Positions 18,101-25,847 of a stretch of 44,369 bases of DNA are shown piece after piece. This DNA comes from a virus. Positions within the stretch are counted from its first letter, which is position 1. Each line of letters opens with the position of its first letter. The notes under the pieces are model-generated. The model did no database searches, was not told where the DNA came from, and saw only the letters and a program-made list of their open reading frames with translations. The DNA lies in the IMG/VR virus record IMGVR_UViG_3300025789_000067, positions 1 through 44,369 of that record, one strand, 5' to 3'. Made by a program: the position numbers and the translations under genes.

Positions 18101-20466
18101 TTAGAGAAAATTGTTATAATTATACATTATCAACTACTACAGATGCGGTTAGTTATTCTTATCAAGATTGTAGTACGGGAATTACCATATATAATAATTT
18201 AGATACAAATTCTAATACTTCATTTTGCGCAGTTCCAAATACTTTTATAATTTATTCACCAACTGGTTCTGCAACATGGACTCTAACTACATTAGGAATT
18301 TGTGGTACAGTATTTTCAAATTATCCGTATTCTTTAAATTGTAGAAATGTAATATTTACAAATAATGATACATCACTATCAGCAATTGTAAATTACCAAG
18401 ATTGTACAGGATCATTTCATAGTTTAACAATACCTCCAGAATCTTCTACTACTCCAAAATGTATAGATGCTCTAAGTATTAGTATTTATCCTTTATCACC
18501 AACAACTAATATAACTTCAAGTATAGGATCTTATTGTGATCCTCCTATAGCACCAATAACTAAAACATGTTATACTCTTGAGACTATTAATATTTTTGGA
18601 AATTGGATATTAAATTATACAACATGTGATGGTCAATATGTAACTAATTCAGGATATTCAAATAATCTTCACTCAGAAGATTATTACGTATGTGTTAGAT
18701 CTGGGTCTATTTATGCATATTCTGATCTATCTATTTCAGTTACATCTTCAAATTCCCCTTGTGGATTATATGAAAATTTAACTCCATATACTGGTAGTAG
18801 AATGGCTGCAGAAGTACAAGATTATAATTACTCTTTACAGAGTTCTATTAATTCAAAATACAATGGAGCTAAAAGTATAAGTGCTACCTATAATGTATAT
18901 ACTCCTGGAGATTCCTCTTACGGAAGCAATCCTGCAGCAGATTATTATACTGATTTTACGGGTATTTTTACTAGTGTAGAATCAAGTTCATATTTTCCTG
19001 ATCAGATGGTACTTAAAATGGGGTATCTTGCTGATATTTCTGGAGGACTTGAAGAACTTAATTTACAGAATAATAACTGGATTTATTTTCAAAATATATA
19101 TAAAGCTAGTAGACCAGTTACAATTAAACAATTTAATGCTACTCAATTTAGTAATCAAAAATACTTAGATGCTCAGTTTAATATAGTTGAAAGTGGATAT
19201 TCATATCCTCCATATTGGTATAGACAGTCAGGTTCTACTTCAGAATGTTATACTGCACAAGATACAGCGATACAGAATCTTTTTGGTGGAAATGCTTCTA
19301 TATTGGCTTCTGGTTTATTTTCATCATTATATTATATACCTGGAAATAAACCAAATTCAACTATACCTACATCAATGCCTATGATTCCATCAGGTTCTTT
19401 TTCTGGAACTGGATCTTATAATAATTATAATATTAGTTTATGGGATGCAAATCAAATAATGAATGATCCAGATTCATTATTAACTACATTTTCAAGTGGA
19501 TCAACTTATAATTATATAACTGGGTCATATTTTACCCCACCTCAAAGTGGTATTTATGATATTAACAGTAGTATTTTATTTCAAGGAACTGTAGGAGATG
19601 TAGCTCCATTATATATAACATCAAGTATTAATTTAACTTTACAAATTATATCAGGTAGTATATCATCACACGGGTTTATAGAAGGTGCAGTACTTGCAAG
19701 TAATTCTTGGATTCAAACTGCAAGTCCAATTCATCCTTTTTCAGGAATAATTCCACCTACTACTCTGTCTGTTAATTCAAATAATGTACTATTATCTACA
19801 ACAGATAAAATATTTATAAAATTAACAGCTAGATTAGTTGAGCCTATAGTTGAATTATATATTAATTCTTTTTCTCAAAATTTTAGCTATATTGCAGGTA
19901 CAGCTACGGTATGTATAGATACTACAACCTCGTCGCATATACTATTTAATACCTCAAGCTTATCATCTACTTTAGATAGCGTACAGCTTACTTCTGGAAT
20001 GGATCAATATTTTAATTCAGGTCTTGAATTTAATCCATCATATACAAGCACAGACCCAAGTGCACCAACATCATCATTATATAGTCAATTTGGAGATATA
20101 AACTATACTACAGAAATTGATCCAGGGGATTATATTATATTTTATTATAATGGTCAAGATGTAAATCAACCTTCAGGATCTATATATCCAATAAAAAGAT
20201 TAATTACCACTGTTTCTGGTTTACCTAAGACATTATCATTATATCCACCTCTTCCTGGATTTATATCTGGTAGTAATATAAACAAATATAAAGAAATAGT
20301 ATTTGTAAAAAGAAGACCAGATGAGACAACTATAATAGTAAAAGGAAGAAAAAGACCAGGAGAAACTTCATATGGATTCGCAGTGCCTGAGAATTTATCT
20401 CCAAATATTTATAAAAATATAAATACTTTACAGGCAACTATACAATCTGCGCTATTAAACTACTAA
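15193..20466 (+). CDS. Giant baseplate wedge-like protein (T4 gp7 position) with internal Cys-repeat insert
   Basis: At 1757 residues this is the largest protein in the window. It follows the gp6-like gene by three genes, the region where T4 has gp7, the wedge protein that joins baseplate subunits. The N-terminal half is beta-rich and Tyr/Asn/Ser-rich, with a helical section near 535-570 (KRLYHNIPYLYKTKGTRESI), a motif I associate with large wedge proteins of marine T4-like phages. Residues about 857-1190 form an insert of Cys-containing repeats. The C-terminus ends with a basic segment (KRRPDETTIIVKGRKRPGE). The structural role is likely; the gp7 equivalence is inferred from position and size only. 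Confidence 0.7.
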   Translation: MADIVNIKYAGSGIESQVYNSKDDALITSNFIYTKFGDPNDYIEMFIYDLNGNLIDSVYNMTSYNPGPGINPSTGLHNAITLDPQGDLAARGYDRGSLNVQYNFHRNLFNSSYGNFYWIKEISPSRTEIKIASQNINNTSILSGYNQYQAYIASLNYYNDFYLNFGNNKTIIAVNVAYTEDADGSYLLIKLYEPLPFDYGDKDQFWIVEKLAENVTYNVDIQVESVQTIQQNALRGPNFNVNINQQTGQSTPYYTYSSMFSTSVSSSFQKMMSYYQDKSISINVDYTNFSNFIHFSSATARINNFVEKITNIENYNSQIAQQLAIAGGITNTIVSSSIINLQNNIDDIITNFDSYEYYLYYTSGTFAWPKTNSTQPYTLYSVTSSQATNWLGSQTTLPSNTGISILYSASYYDSTNKDILSAVVPQYIQDDSNNTPYITFVNMVAQLFDNIWLYYKDVTNRFNATNNPNTGISPDLVADALINLGLTLYTNTNISDNLYYSLFGINQDGSLLPPTGSENINNYVTSSISTLAADSIQKELYKRLYHNIPYLYKTKGTRESIKALTNIFGVPDSILEINEFGGNYTYDVTKPGLDYINDNKISLPGISEISQELNPYTTLQSYDNSSYRLNSRNLEFGFSPSDEINSTIVSASLSGYAFPFIIDTYIGNPIDQYSSSYSELNDFRNFVFSDLLSSNNGLPYTHNIYEYIRLLKYYNNTLFKIVQDFVPARTNLSKGLIVKSHVLERNKYARNEPEIDSSINFSQSIETSTVTGSDGGLIQFSTYNKTSTPFKVVPLSNPSGANFSYASVNTVNNYSWEKYTGEFGGSEISANYSPFDQIDYSSYTSPVVSSNGIYPYCVDTYVKNTDSNPHTIGWHDCMGYSHTYTVGSGVTYHLGCINSGSAGGGPSYMIITDSGSCSSMFSGINYGGIYNNVSSSVKSNIINEAEYSYGINQPINLPNLISQSGCQSCFRENCYNYTLSTTTDAVSYSYQDCSTGITIYNNLDTNSNTSFCAVPNTFIIYSPTGSATWTLTTLGICGTVFSNYPYSLNCRNVIFTNNDTSLSAIVNYQDCTGSFHSLTIPPESSTTPKCIDALSISIYPLSPTTNITSSIGSYCDPPIAPITKTCYTLETINIFGNWILNYTTCDGQYVTNSGYSNNLHSEDYYVCVRSGSIYAYSDLSISVTSSNSPCGLYENLTPYTGSRMAAEVQDYNYSLQSSINSKYNGAKSISATYNVYTPGDSSYGSNPAADYYTDFTGIFTSVESSSYFPDQMVLKMGYLADISGGLEELNLQNNNWIYFQNIYKASRPVTIKQFNATQFSNQKYLDAQFNIVESGYSYPPYWYRQSGSTSECYTAQDTAIQNLFGGNASILASGLFSSLYYIPGNKPNSTIPTSMPMIPSGSFSGTGSYNNYNISLWDANQIMNDPDSLLTTFSSGSTYNYITGSYFTPPQSGIYDINSSILFQGTVGDVAPLYITSSINLTLQIISGSISSHGFIEGAVLASNSWIQTASPIHPFSGIIPPTTLSVNSNNVLLSTTDKIFIKLTARLVEPIVELYINSFSQNFSYIAGTATVCIDTTTSSHILFNTSSLSSTLDSVQLTSGMDQYFNSGLEFNPSYTSTDPSAPTSSLYSQFGDINYTTEIDPGDYIIFYYNGQDVNQPSGSIYPIKRLITTVSGLPKTLSLYPPLPGFISGSNINKYKEIVFVKRRPDETTIIVKGRKRPGETSYGFAVPENLSPNIYKNINTLQATIQSALLNY
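17761..18762 (+). repeat. Imperfect Cys-repeat region inside the giant wedge protein
   Basis: This part codes for residues about 857-1190 and contains four related units. Each begins with a Cys and a beta strand, continues with a DC-x-G or TCDG turn (WHDCMG, YQDCST, YQDCTG, YTTCDG), has another Cys after about 20 residues (HLGCINSG, TSFCAVP, TPKCIDA, YYVCVRSG), and closes with a Cys (SGSC, LGIC, GSYC, NSPC). The first unit is separated from the other three by about 60 residues. The DNA repeats are too diverged to align base by base. Similar units could form small beta domains that decorate the particle and bind surfaces. Confidence 0.65.
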
Positions 20467-20504
20467 TAGTATATATTTATAAACATAAAAGCATATAAAA
20501 TAAA

Positions 20505-21164
20505 ATGGCTTATTTAGACAGTACATCGGTGGTTATTGACGCCATCTTAACAAAAAAAGGAAGAGAACTTTTAGCAAGAAATGACGGAAGCTTTCAGATC
20601 ACACAATTTAGTCTTGCAGATGATGAAGTAGATTATAGTCTTTATAATCCTTATCATCCATCTGGTTCTGCATTCTATGGAGAAGCAATACAGGCAATGC
20701 CAGTTATTCAAGCATTTCCAGAAGATCAGGAGATAATGAAATATAAACTTTTAACTTTACCTAGAGGTACGGGTGCAATTCCAGTTATAAGTTCTGTACC
20801 AGGTAATATATCTCTAGTAATTGGTTCTCCATTAAGTATTACACCATCTACTGCAAATTATAATGGATCTAGTACTTATTATGAAACATCTGGGTATCAA
20901 TTTACAATTGGTGATGTTCGTACAATGTCTTCATTTACAGGTGTCGGTATCAATACTCCAGAAGCCACTTCATTAAATAGTACTACAACTATAGGTACAA
21001 ATGTATCTAAGACAGTAATAGGTACTACTTTAAATATGACAGCTACTACTATAAAATCTCTATTTGGATCAAGTTCTACTTCTACATTACAAACAATACT
21101 TACTATAGTAGGTCGTGATTCAGGTGCAAGATATTCAATACCAGTAACAATAACTCAAAGCTAA
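20505..21164 (+). CDS. Conserved tail/baseplate protein
   Basis: The 219-residue product starts with AYLDSTSVVIDAILTKKGRE and continues with QITQFSLADDEVDYSLYNP, a beginning that I associate with a structural protein common in uncultured marine T4-like phages. The remainder is Thr/Ser-rich and beta-structured. A 38-bp gap with the sequence TATATTTATAAAC lies before it, which could be an internal late promoter. No enzyme motif is present. The function inside the virion is not established. Confidence 0.65.
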   Translation: MAYLDSTSVVIDAILTKKGRELLARNDGSFQITQFSLADDEVDYSLYNPYHPSGSAFYGEAIQAMPVIQAFPEDQEIMKYKLLTLPRGTGAIPVISSVPGNISLVIGSPLSITPSTANYNGSSTYYETSGYQFTIGDVRTMSSFTGVGINTPEATSLNSTTTIGTNVSKTVIGTTLNMTATTIKSLFGSSSTSTLQTILTIVGRDSGARYSIPVTITQS

Positions 21165-21173
21165 TAATATAAT

Positions 21174-22235
21174 ATGTCATTTACAGCATTAGATACAACA
21201 GACTTCGTAGTAAGTTCAGATTCAGTAGTTCAACCAATGTGGTCAACAGGTCTACCAACTTTGACTACAGTTAATATGATAAGCGCATCAAATCAGTCTC
21301 CTGCGCCTCAATTTTATTTAGATGTATATAATACAAACCCGACTGCTTCGGGCGCAACAATACAGTTCTCTATCGCATATGGCAATATAAATGGATTAGG
21401 TAGTCAGCAATATAATCCGCTTGTGCCAAATATGAGCCCGTCAAGGACTACATATGGTCAATACAGAAATCTAGTATATGCAGATGAGACTCAACTATTT
21501 AATTTTGGAGGTCTAAATTCTGCATCAAATGATATTTTTGCAATAAATATAAATAGAAATCTATATAAAGAAAGTCTATTTCCTGGTACTACTAAATTAA
21601 GTCTAACTAATGGCGGTACTACTATAAATCTTACAGATGATAGTGTAGATGTTCAAAATCAAAATAAAACAATAACATATAAAGACTGTGGCAGGGTTTA
21701 TAATCTAATATCAGGATCATATGGTCAAGCAAGTTCTACTATGATCAATGGCTCATCTACTCTAGGTTGGACTGTATCAGGATCTTATGGATTTTTTTTA
21801 CCAGATATAGGTACTTTAATATTAAATCCAGATGCTCTTCAATTACCTGCTGCGAGTGGTGGAATAGGTCTTAGCATAGATTCCGGATCTTATTCTTCAG
21901 GTCTACCATCATCTTCAGTAAATAATACAAATTTATACAATGCTATAAAATCAGGAACTTGCTTTCAGCTTAATTCTCAAGAGACTATATCAGCAAATTA
22001 TGTATTTGTGAGAGTTAAAAATGGAGAATATAATTATAGTAATAACCCTTCATATCTTTCTGGATCTAGTGGTCAATTGATCTATCCAACTCTAGTAAAT
22101 AGTCCACAAACATTCCCTACTACAGTGGGTTTATATAATAATAATGGTGATTTACTCGCAGTAGCAAAATTAAGTAAACCTCTTGCTAAAGATTTTACAA
22201 AAGAAATGTTACTACGTGTTAAGATAGATTGGTAA
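21174..22235 (+). CDS. Tail structural protein with TTVGLYN C-terminal module
   Basis: The 353-residue product is Ser/Asn/Gly-rich and beta-structured. Its C-terminus holds NYSNNPSYLSG followed by TTVGLYNNNGDLLAVAKLSK. The same module recurs in the small gene at 23530-23826 (TTVGLYNSRNELLAVGKLST), so the two are paralogous at the C-terminus. The gene lies 9 nt after the preceding tail gene and 9 nt before the LamG protein. It is most likely an exposed baseplate or tail protein. No catalytic motif is visible. Confidence 0.65.
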   Translation: MSFTALDTTDFVVSSDSVVQPMWSTGLPTLTTVNMISASNQSPAPQFYLDVYNTNPTASGATIQFSIAYGNINGLGSQQYNPLVPNMSPSRTTYGQYRNLVYADETQLFNFGGLNSASNDIFAININRNLYKESLFPGTTKLSLTNGGTTINLTDDSVDVQNQNKTITYKDCGRVYNLISGSYGQASSTMINGSSTLGWTVSGSYGFFLPDIGTLILNPDALQLPAASGGIGLSIDSGSYSSGLPSSSVNNTNLYNAIKSGTCFQLNSQETISANYVFVRVKNGEYNYSNNPSYLSGSSGQLIYPTLVNSPQTFPTTVGLYNNNGDLLAVAKLSKPLAKDFTKEMLLRVKIDW

Positions 22236-22244
22236 AATTATAAA

Positions 22245-23528
22245 ATGGGAAGAAGTTATAATACATTAAAAGCATCTGATATTACTGTTACTCCTATAAA
22301 AGTAGTAGGATATAATAATTCTTATGTAAGTTCATCATTTTCAAATAATGGTATTAATATAGCGCAAGGAATTAATGGTCCTCTATCACCAATTGGTGGC
22401 TACCCAAGCTCATTTCTATTATATAGATCAGTCCAGAATTCATTCTATATGCAGTATATTTCTGGATCTCTTTTAAATACTGGAAGTGGCTTTGAATATT
22501 ATCCACAATCTACAGCTGCTTCAGGAACGCTATATGAAAATAATGATTATAGATATTTTCCTACTGCTTCTGATGCTAAAGTAACAGTAATATCCGTACC
22601 AAGATCATTATATGGTGAAAATATAGCAAAGAATACATTTAATATAAATTCTAATGATGGAGGTATACATTATAGTATATCAGATGATGGTAATGGTAAT
22701 CTTATTGATGGTAATATACCTGTACATGTAGGTAATATTTTATATAATCAAGGAATAATTATAATTACAAATCCTGACTATGTAGATCTAATTATGCAAT
22801 CAAATTGGTTAACAGTGAGAGATGGATTGATTGGAGAATATTATTCTAATATAGGAATTTCTTTAGCTGGTGATGGTTCAAATAGTGTTAAAGTGTGGTA
22901 TGATCAAAGCGGATATGGAAATGATTTAGGCCCCAATGGAGATATAGTGTCACCTATATTATCTTCATCTGTATTTAATTCACAACCAGGAGTACATTTT
23001 CTTACTAGCGGATCATCTAATAATGGATTTAAAAGTTATAATTACATGAGTGGTAGTTCAGGCGCATCTGCCTTAACTGTATTTATAGTATTTAAAAAAC
23101 CATCAATTACATCAACAGCATCATTTTCAAATACTATATTAAAATTATCACCATATACAAGTAGTATTAATATTATTGATCAATTCTCAAATAGTACTCC
23201 ATATAGAATACAAACAAATTTAATAGGTGATTCTGGAACAAATACATCATATAAAAATATAAATGATAATACTAGTTATATTTTTACAGATATAGTAGAT
23301 ATTACACAACCCGCTTCTACAGAAATTAGTTCATCTATTAATAATTCTTCTAGTGGATTTATATCTACATCACCATATAATAATACATCTGTATTCTCAG
23401 CTTCACCATCATTATATATAGGACAGACTCCATTAAACATAGGCGCCATTTTAATATATAATAGAAGATTATCATCTAGTGAAATTTCAGATGTATACTC
23501 ATTTTTATCAGGCTCTTATCTTTCTTAA
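22245..23528 (+). CDS. Tail protein with C-terminal LamG/concanavalin-like lectin domain
   Basis: The 427-residue product has an N-terminal half that looks like a phage tail protein (DYRYFPTASDAKVTVISVPR near 101-120, GNILYNQGIIIITN near 163-176). Its second half is a LamG/concanavalin-like jelly roll: VKVWYDQSGYGNDLGPNG near 215-232, then QPGVHFLTSG, ALTVFIVFKKPS and a final IGAILIYNRRLSSSEISDV. Such domains often bind sugars, so this may be a receptor-binding or adhesin protein. The next gene begins 2 nt after its stop and carries the module that would be expected at the C-terminus of this family. The lectin role is inferred. Confidence 0.7.
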   Translation: MGRSYNTLKASDITVTPIKVVGYNNSYVSSSFSNNGINIAQGINGPLSPIGGYPSSFLLYRSVQNSFYMQYISGSLLNTGSGFEYYPQSTAASGTLYENNDYRYFPTASDAKVTVISVPRSLYGENIAKNTFNINSNDGGIHYSISDDGNGNLIDGNIPVHVGNILYNQGIIIITNPDYVDLIMQSNWLTVRDGLIGEYYSNIGISLAGDGSNSVKVWYDQSGYGNDLGPNGDIVSPILSSSVFNSQPGVHFLTSGSSNNGFKSYNYMSGSSGASALTVFIVFKKPSITSTASFSNTILKLSPYTSSINIIDQFSNSTPYRIQTNLIGDSGTNTSYKNINDNTSYIFTDIVDITQPASTEISSSINNSSSGFISTSPYNNTSVFSASPSLYIGQTPLNIGAILIYNRRLSSSEISDVYSFLSGSYLS

Positions 23529-23529
23529 T

Positions 23530-23826
23530 ATGACACTATTTCCTTTTACAATGTCTTTTAATTCTCAAACTACTATTTATCAAACAGAAGTGAGATGTCA
23601 TGTAAATGAGAATGATTTTAATTATACTTTAAATCCTTCAGCTATAAAATCAGGATCTATTGGTGCGTTAAATGATAATGTTTCTGGATCAGATTTTATG
23701 CCCTATGCGACTACAGTAGGTCTTTATAATTCAAGAAATGAACTTCTTGCAGTAGGTAAATTAAGCACTCCTTACCCTATATCAAGACATACAGACACTA
23801 CATTTATAATAAAATACGATTCTTAA
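23530..23826 (+). CDS. Separate C-terminal module of the tail-protein family
   Basis: I place the start at the ATG at 23530, two bases after the stop of the LamG gene; an upstream in-frame ATG at 23479 lies inside that gene and is not needed. The 98-residue product has TIYQTEVRCHVNENDFNYTL and TTVGLYNSRNELLAVGKLST, similar to the C-terminus of the 21174-22235 product. It therefore looks like the tail end of a structural protein cut off from its N-terminal part by the LamG domain. It may assemble with the upstream protein. No other function is evident. Confidence 0.65.
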   Translation: MTLFPFTMSFNSQTTIYQTEVRCHVNENDFNYTLNPSAIKSGSIGALNDNVSGSDFMPYATTVGLYNSRNELLAVGKLSTPYPISRHTDTTFIIKYDS

Positions 23827-23829
23827 AAT

Positions 23830-24285
23830 ATGAAATGGTTATTAAATAATGAGATTGTAGAAAATATAGATCAATTTCCATCAGGGACAATTGGATTTAT
23901 ATATAAGATTACAAACATAAAAACTGGAAAATTCTATATAGGAAAGAAGATTTTAGAAAATAAAATTAAAAAACCACTTACTAAAAAAGAATCACTACAG
24001 TGGGATAAACCAGGTAGAATTCCAAAGAAAAAAGTAGTAATAAAAGAGAGCAATTGGGAGTCGTATTTTGGAAGTTGTAAACCTCTTTTAGAAGATGTAA
24101 AAGTTTTAGGAAAAGAAAATTTTAAAAGAGAGATCATACGAATATGCGAATCTAAAAAAGAGATGTCGTATTATGAAGTCTATTATCAATTTGAATATAA
24201 AGTTTTACATGTAGATAGTTACTGTGAAAATATTCTAGGTAAATTTTATAGAAAAGACGCACAGCCAATATCAATCATATCATAA
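23830..24285 (+). CDS. GIY-YIG family endonuclease
   Basis: The 151-residue product has the GIY-YIG core GFIYKITN-x-KTGKFYIGKK near 22-40, a second region WESYFGSCK near 76-84, and conserved residues in FKREIIRICESKKEM and the YYEVYYQFEYKVL segment, where the Glu that binds metal is expected. GIY-YIG proteins of this size in phages are often homing or mobile endonucleases (Seg-like) that cut related phage DNA. The gene is the last of the rightward operon, after structural genes and just before a terminator, a common insertion place. No zinc finger is visible. Confidence 0.8.
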   Translation: MKWLLNNEIVENIDQFPSGTIGFIYKITNIKTGKFYIGKKILENKIKKPLTKKESLQWDKPGRIPKKKVVIKESNWESYFGSCKPLLEDVKVLGKENFKREIIRICESKKEMSYYEVYYQFEYKVLHVDSYCENILGKFYRKDAQPISIIS

Positions 24286-24287
24286 TA

Positions 24288-24326
24288 AAAATCCTCAGCT
24301 ATATAAACTGAGGATTTATTTTTTAA
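24288..24326 (+). terminator. Terminator between the rightward late operon and leftward genes
   Basis: A 10-bp stem, AAATCCTCAG at 24289-24298 pairing with CTGAGGATTT at 24308-24317, closes a 9-base loop and is followed by a run of T residues. It lies 3 nt after the stop of the GIY-YIG gene. Because the A/T flanks are symmetrical, it can also end the leftward transcript of 24347-24583, making it a bidirectional terminator between converging operons. Confidence 0.85.
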
Positions 24327-24346
24327 TTTAAAATAAGCTAAATTTC

Positions 24347-24583
24347 CTATAATTTACTTATAATCTGAGATGTTTTATTTTCTTCAGATTTAGCTTTAGA
24401 CTCCAATAAAGTCTCTGTATTTTTAATTTCTTTTACTATATCTTCTTTTAAAAGTTCAAGTTTACTACCTGTCTTTTTAATATCTTCTACAGTATTTTTT
24501 ATTTTTAAAGTATTAATTGCATATATAGCAGCACCAATAACAGCGGCTAAGATATGAGTTCCAATTAAAAGTATGATATACAT
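24347..24583 (-). CDS. Small membrane protein with coiled-coil tail
   Basis: The 78-residue product has one N-terminal membrane span (IILLIGTHILAAVIGAAIYA, about 3-22) and a charged helical tail (TVEDIKKTGSKLELLKEDIV onward) predicted to be a coiled coil. It is the last gene before the shared terminator at 24288-24326 and lies 18 nt after the acidic protein gene. I do not recognise a family. A lysis- or membrane-related role is possible, but the sequence does not show it. Confidence 0.65.
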   Translation of the reverse strand: MYIILLIGTHILAAVIGAAIYAINTLKIKNTVEDIKKTGSKLELLKEDIVKEIKNTETLLESKAKSEENKTSQIISKL

Positions 24584-24601
24584 AAATTTTAAATTTAAAT
24601 A

Positions 24602-25378
24602 TTAATATAAATTATCCTCATCATCACCATAGATAAGATCATGAATATCCTTGTCTGGATTTAGACCTTTTATCATTTTATCGCCTTTTTTTACATTCTT
24701 TGAAGCTAATTTAGCGATCTTTTCATCTTCATCTTCTTCAGGTTCAGTAATCTTAGCCATTGTAACTTTATCAGTTATAGCTTCACGAACTTCTTCAGGA
24801 ATCATTTTCCAAGACATGTAAGCATAATCAGCAAGACCTTCTTCTGAGAAATCTACTGAATCAAGAATTTCTTCTTTTTCTTCTACTGGAATAGCCTCCC
24901 ATTTCTTATCAAGGTCATGGCCCATGACTTCATCCATTTCTTGATCTTCATTCATAGAACTTGAAAGAATATCTTCTATGCTCTCTGTCTCAGGATCATT
25001 TTCTTCTGAATGTATATATGTTGCACCCATTTTTTTAGCAGCCTTTGCAATCATCTTCCAGAATTTATCAATATCTTCACCAGTACGTTCTATAACTCTA
25101 GCAGTTTTACCGTTAAATTCAATTGTAGCTTTATGTTCACCAGAAGGTGATACATATACTTCTGCTGTTGTTGCTGTATCAAAATCTTCGTCCATCTCTT
25201 CTCTCATAATACCATTGATTGGTTGAAGATCAATCATACCCATAAGACCTTCATTTAGACCTGTCTTAGATTTTGGTTTTGAAGATGTAAGCGCTACTTT
25301 TTCAGCACCTTTTGGACGTGTGTAAGGACCTTGTCTTTGCTCACGCATCCAACCTTGTAAATCAAAATTATCTGTCAT
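24602..25378 (-). CDS. Acidic hypothetical protein
   Basis: The 258-residue product begins with a basic, Pro-rich stretch (LQGWMREQRQGPYTRPKGAE) and then becomes strongly acidic, with runs such as EEDEDEKIAKL near 215-225. A small beta domain may lie near 73-95 (VYVSPSGEHKATIEFNGKTA). No catalytic motif or membrane span is visible. A TATATTTATAATT sequence 12 nt before the ATG could be a promoter. Its base composition is a little richer in G+C than its neighbours. It may be a virion-internal or DNA-mimicking protein, but I do not recognise a family. Confidence 0.6.
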   Translation of the reverse strand: MTDNFDLQGWMREQRQGPYTRPKGAEKVALTSSKPKSKTGLNEGLMGMIDLQPINGIMREEMDEDFDTATTAEVYVSPSGEHKATIEFNGKTARVIERTGEDIDKFWKMIAKAAKKMGATYIHSEENDPETESIEDILSSSMNEDQEMDEVMGHDLDKKWEAIPVEEKEEILDSVDFSEEGLADYAYMSWKMIPEEVREAITDKVTMAKITEPEEDEDEKIAKLASKNVKKGDKMIKGLNPDKDIHDLIYGDDEDNLY

Positions 25379-25410
25379 AAGTTTTTAATTATAAATATAC
25401 ATAAATTTTT

Positions 25411-25653
25411 TTAGTTTGCTAAAATGACGTCAGTATTTATCATTTCAAATTCAATTGTATCAATTTTTTTGCAAAAAAGAAACCTTTCGGTATTTTTTAC
25501 TACAAAATCAGCACATAAATGTTCTTTCCATAGATCAATTGCACTATTTACTAATAATTTTTCTTTATTATAAAAATATTCAATTGAAAAAGTTCGTAAA
25601 ATTTCATATAATTCATCTCCTATTCTTAGAAGACTTTTATAGTTTGATATCAT
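25411..25653 (-). CDS. Hypothetical protein
   Basis: The 80-residue product is helical and has the segment DELYEILRTFSIEYFYNKE in its first half and a beta-rich end (FLFCKKIDTIEFEMINTDV). It overlaps the preceding gene by 4 nt (ATGA), which supports both as coding. No motif, signal peptide or membrane span is recognisable and no function can be assigned. Confidence 0.55.
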   Translation of the reverse strand: MISNYKSLLRIGDELYEILRTFSIEYFYNKEKLLVNSAIDLWKEHLCADFVVKNTERFLFCKKIDTIEFEMINTDVILAN

Positions 25654-25835
25654 AGTTTACTTATAATGTGATGCGTATCAACAAAATGAATTTTTCCATT
25701 TTCAAGAATGATCTTATAAAAGTCTTCATATTCATCTTGAATTTGTCGAGTATCTACATCTACTATAGACCCCGTTTTTACAGTTCCTTTTAGAGTTGAG
25801 AATATTACTCTATCATCTTTTTTGTAGGTTATCAT
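25650..25835 (-). CDS. Small SH3/KOW-like hypothetical protein
   Basis: The 61-residue product has a short beta-rich pattern, KKDDRVIFSTLKGTVKTGSI and then YKIILENGKIHFVDTHHI, which resembles the small beta-barrel proteins common in phage accessory regions. It overlaps the next gene by 4 nt. Such proteins are thought to bind nucleic acid or protein, but here that is only an inference from fold pattern. Confidence 0.55.
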   Translation of the reverse strand: MITYKKDDRVIFSTLKGTVKTGSIVDVDTRQIQDEYEDFYKIILENGKIHFVDTHHIISKL

Positions 25836-25847
25836 TTGATTTTGATT

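Noticed and set aside
23479-23529. Upstream start for the small module gene
   Set aside because: It lies within the LamG gene; the ATG at 23530 directly after its stop is preferred.
15193-24285. Alternative genetic code (for example TAG read as an amino acid)
   Set aside because: Genes end at TAA, TAG or TGA in ordinary positions, and neighbouring genes restart at once after stops, so the standard bacterial code fits.
24978-25226. Plus-strand frame within the acidic protein gene
   Set aside because: It lies opposite a longer frame with an N-terminus and stop that fit the operon; Ser/Leu/Ile-rich shadow.
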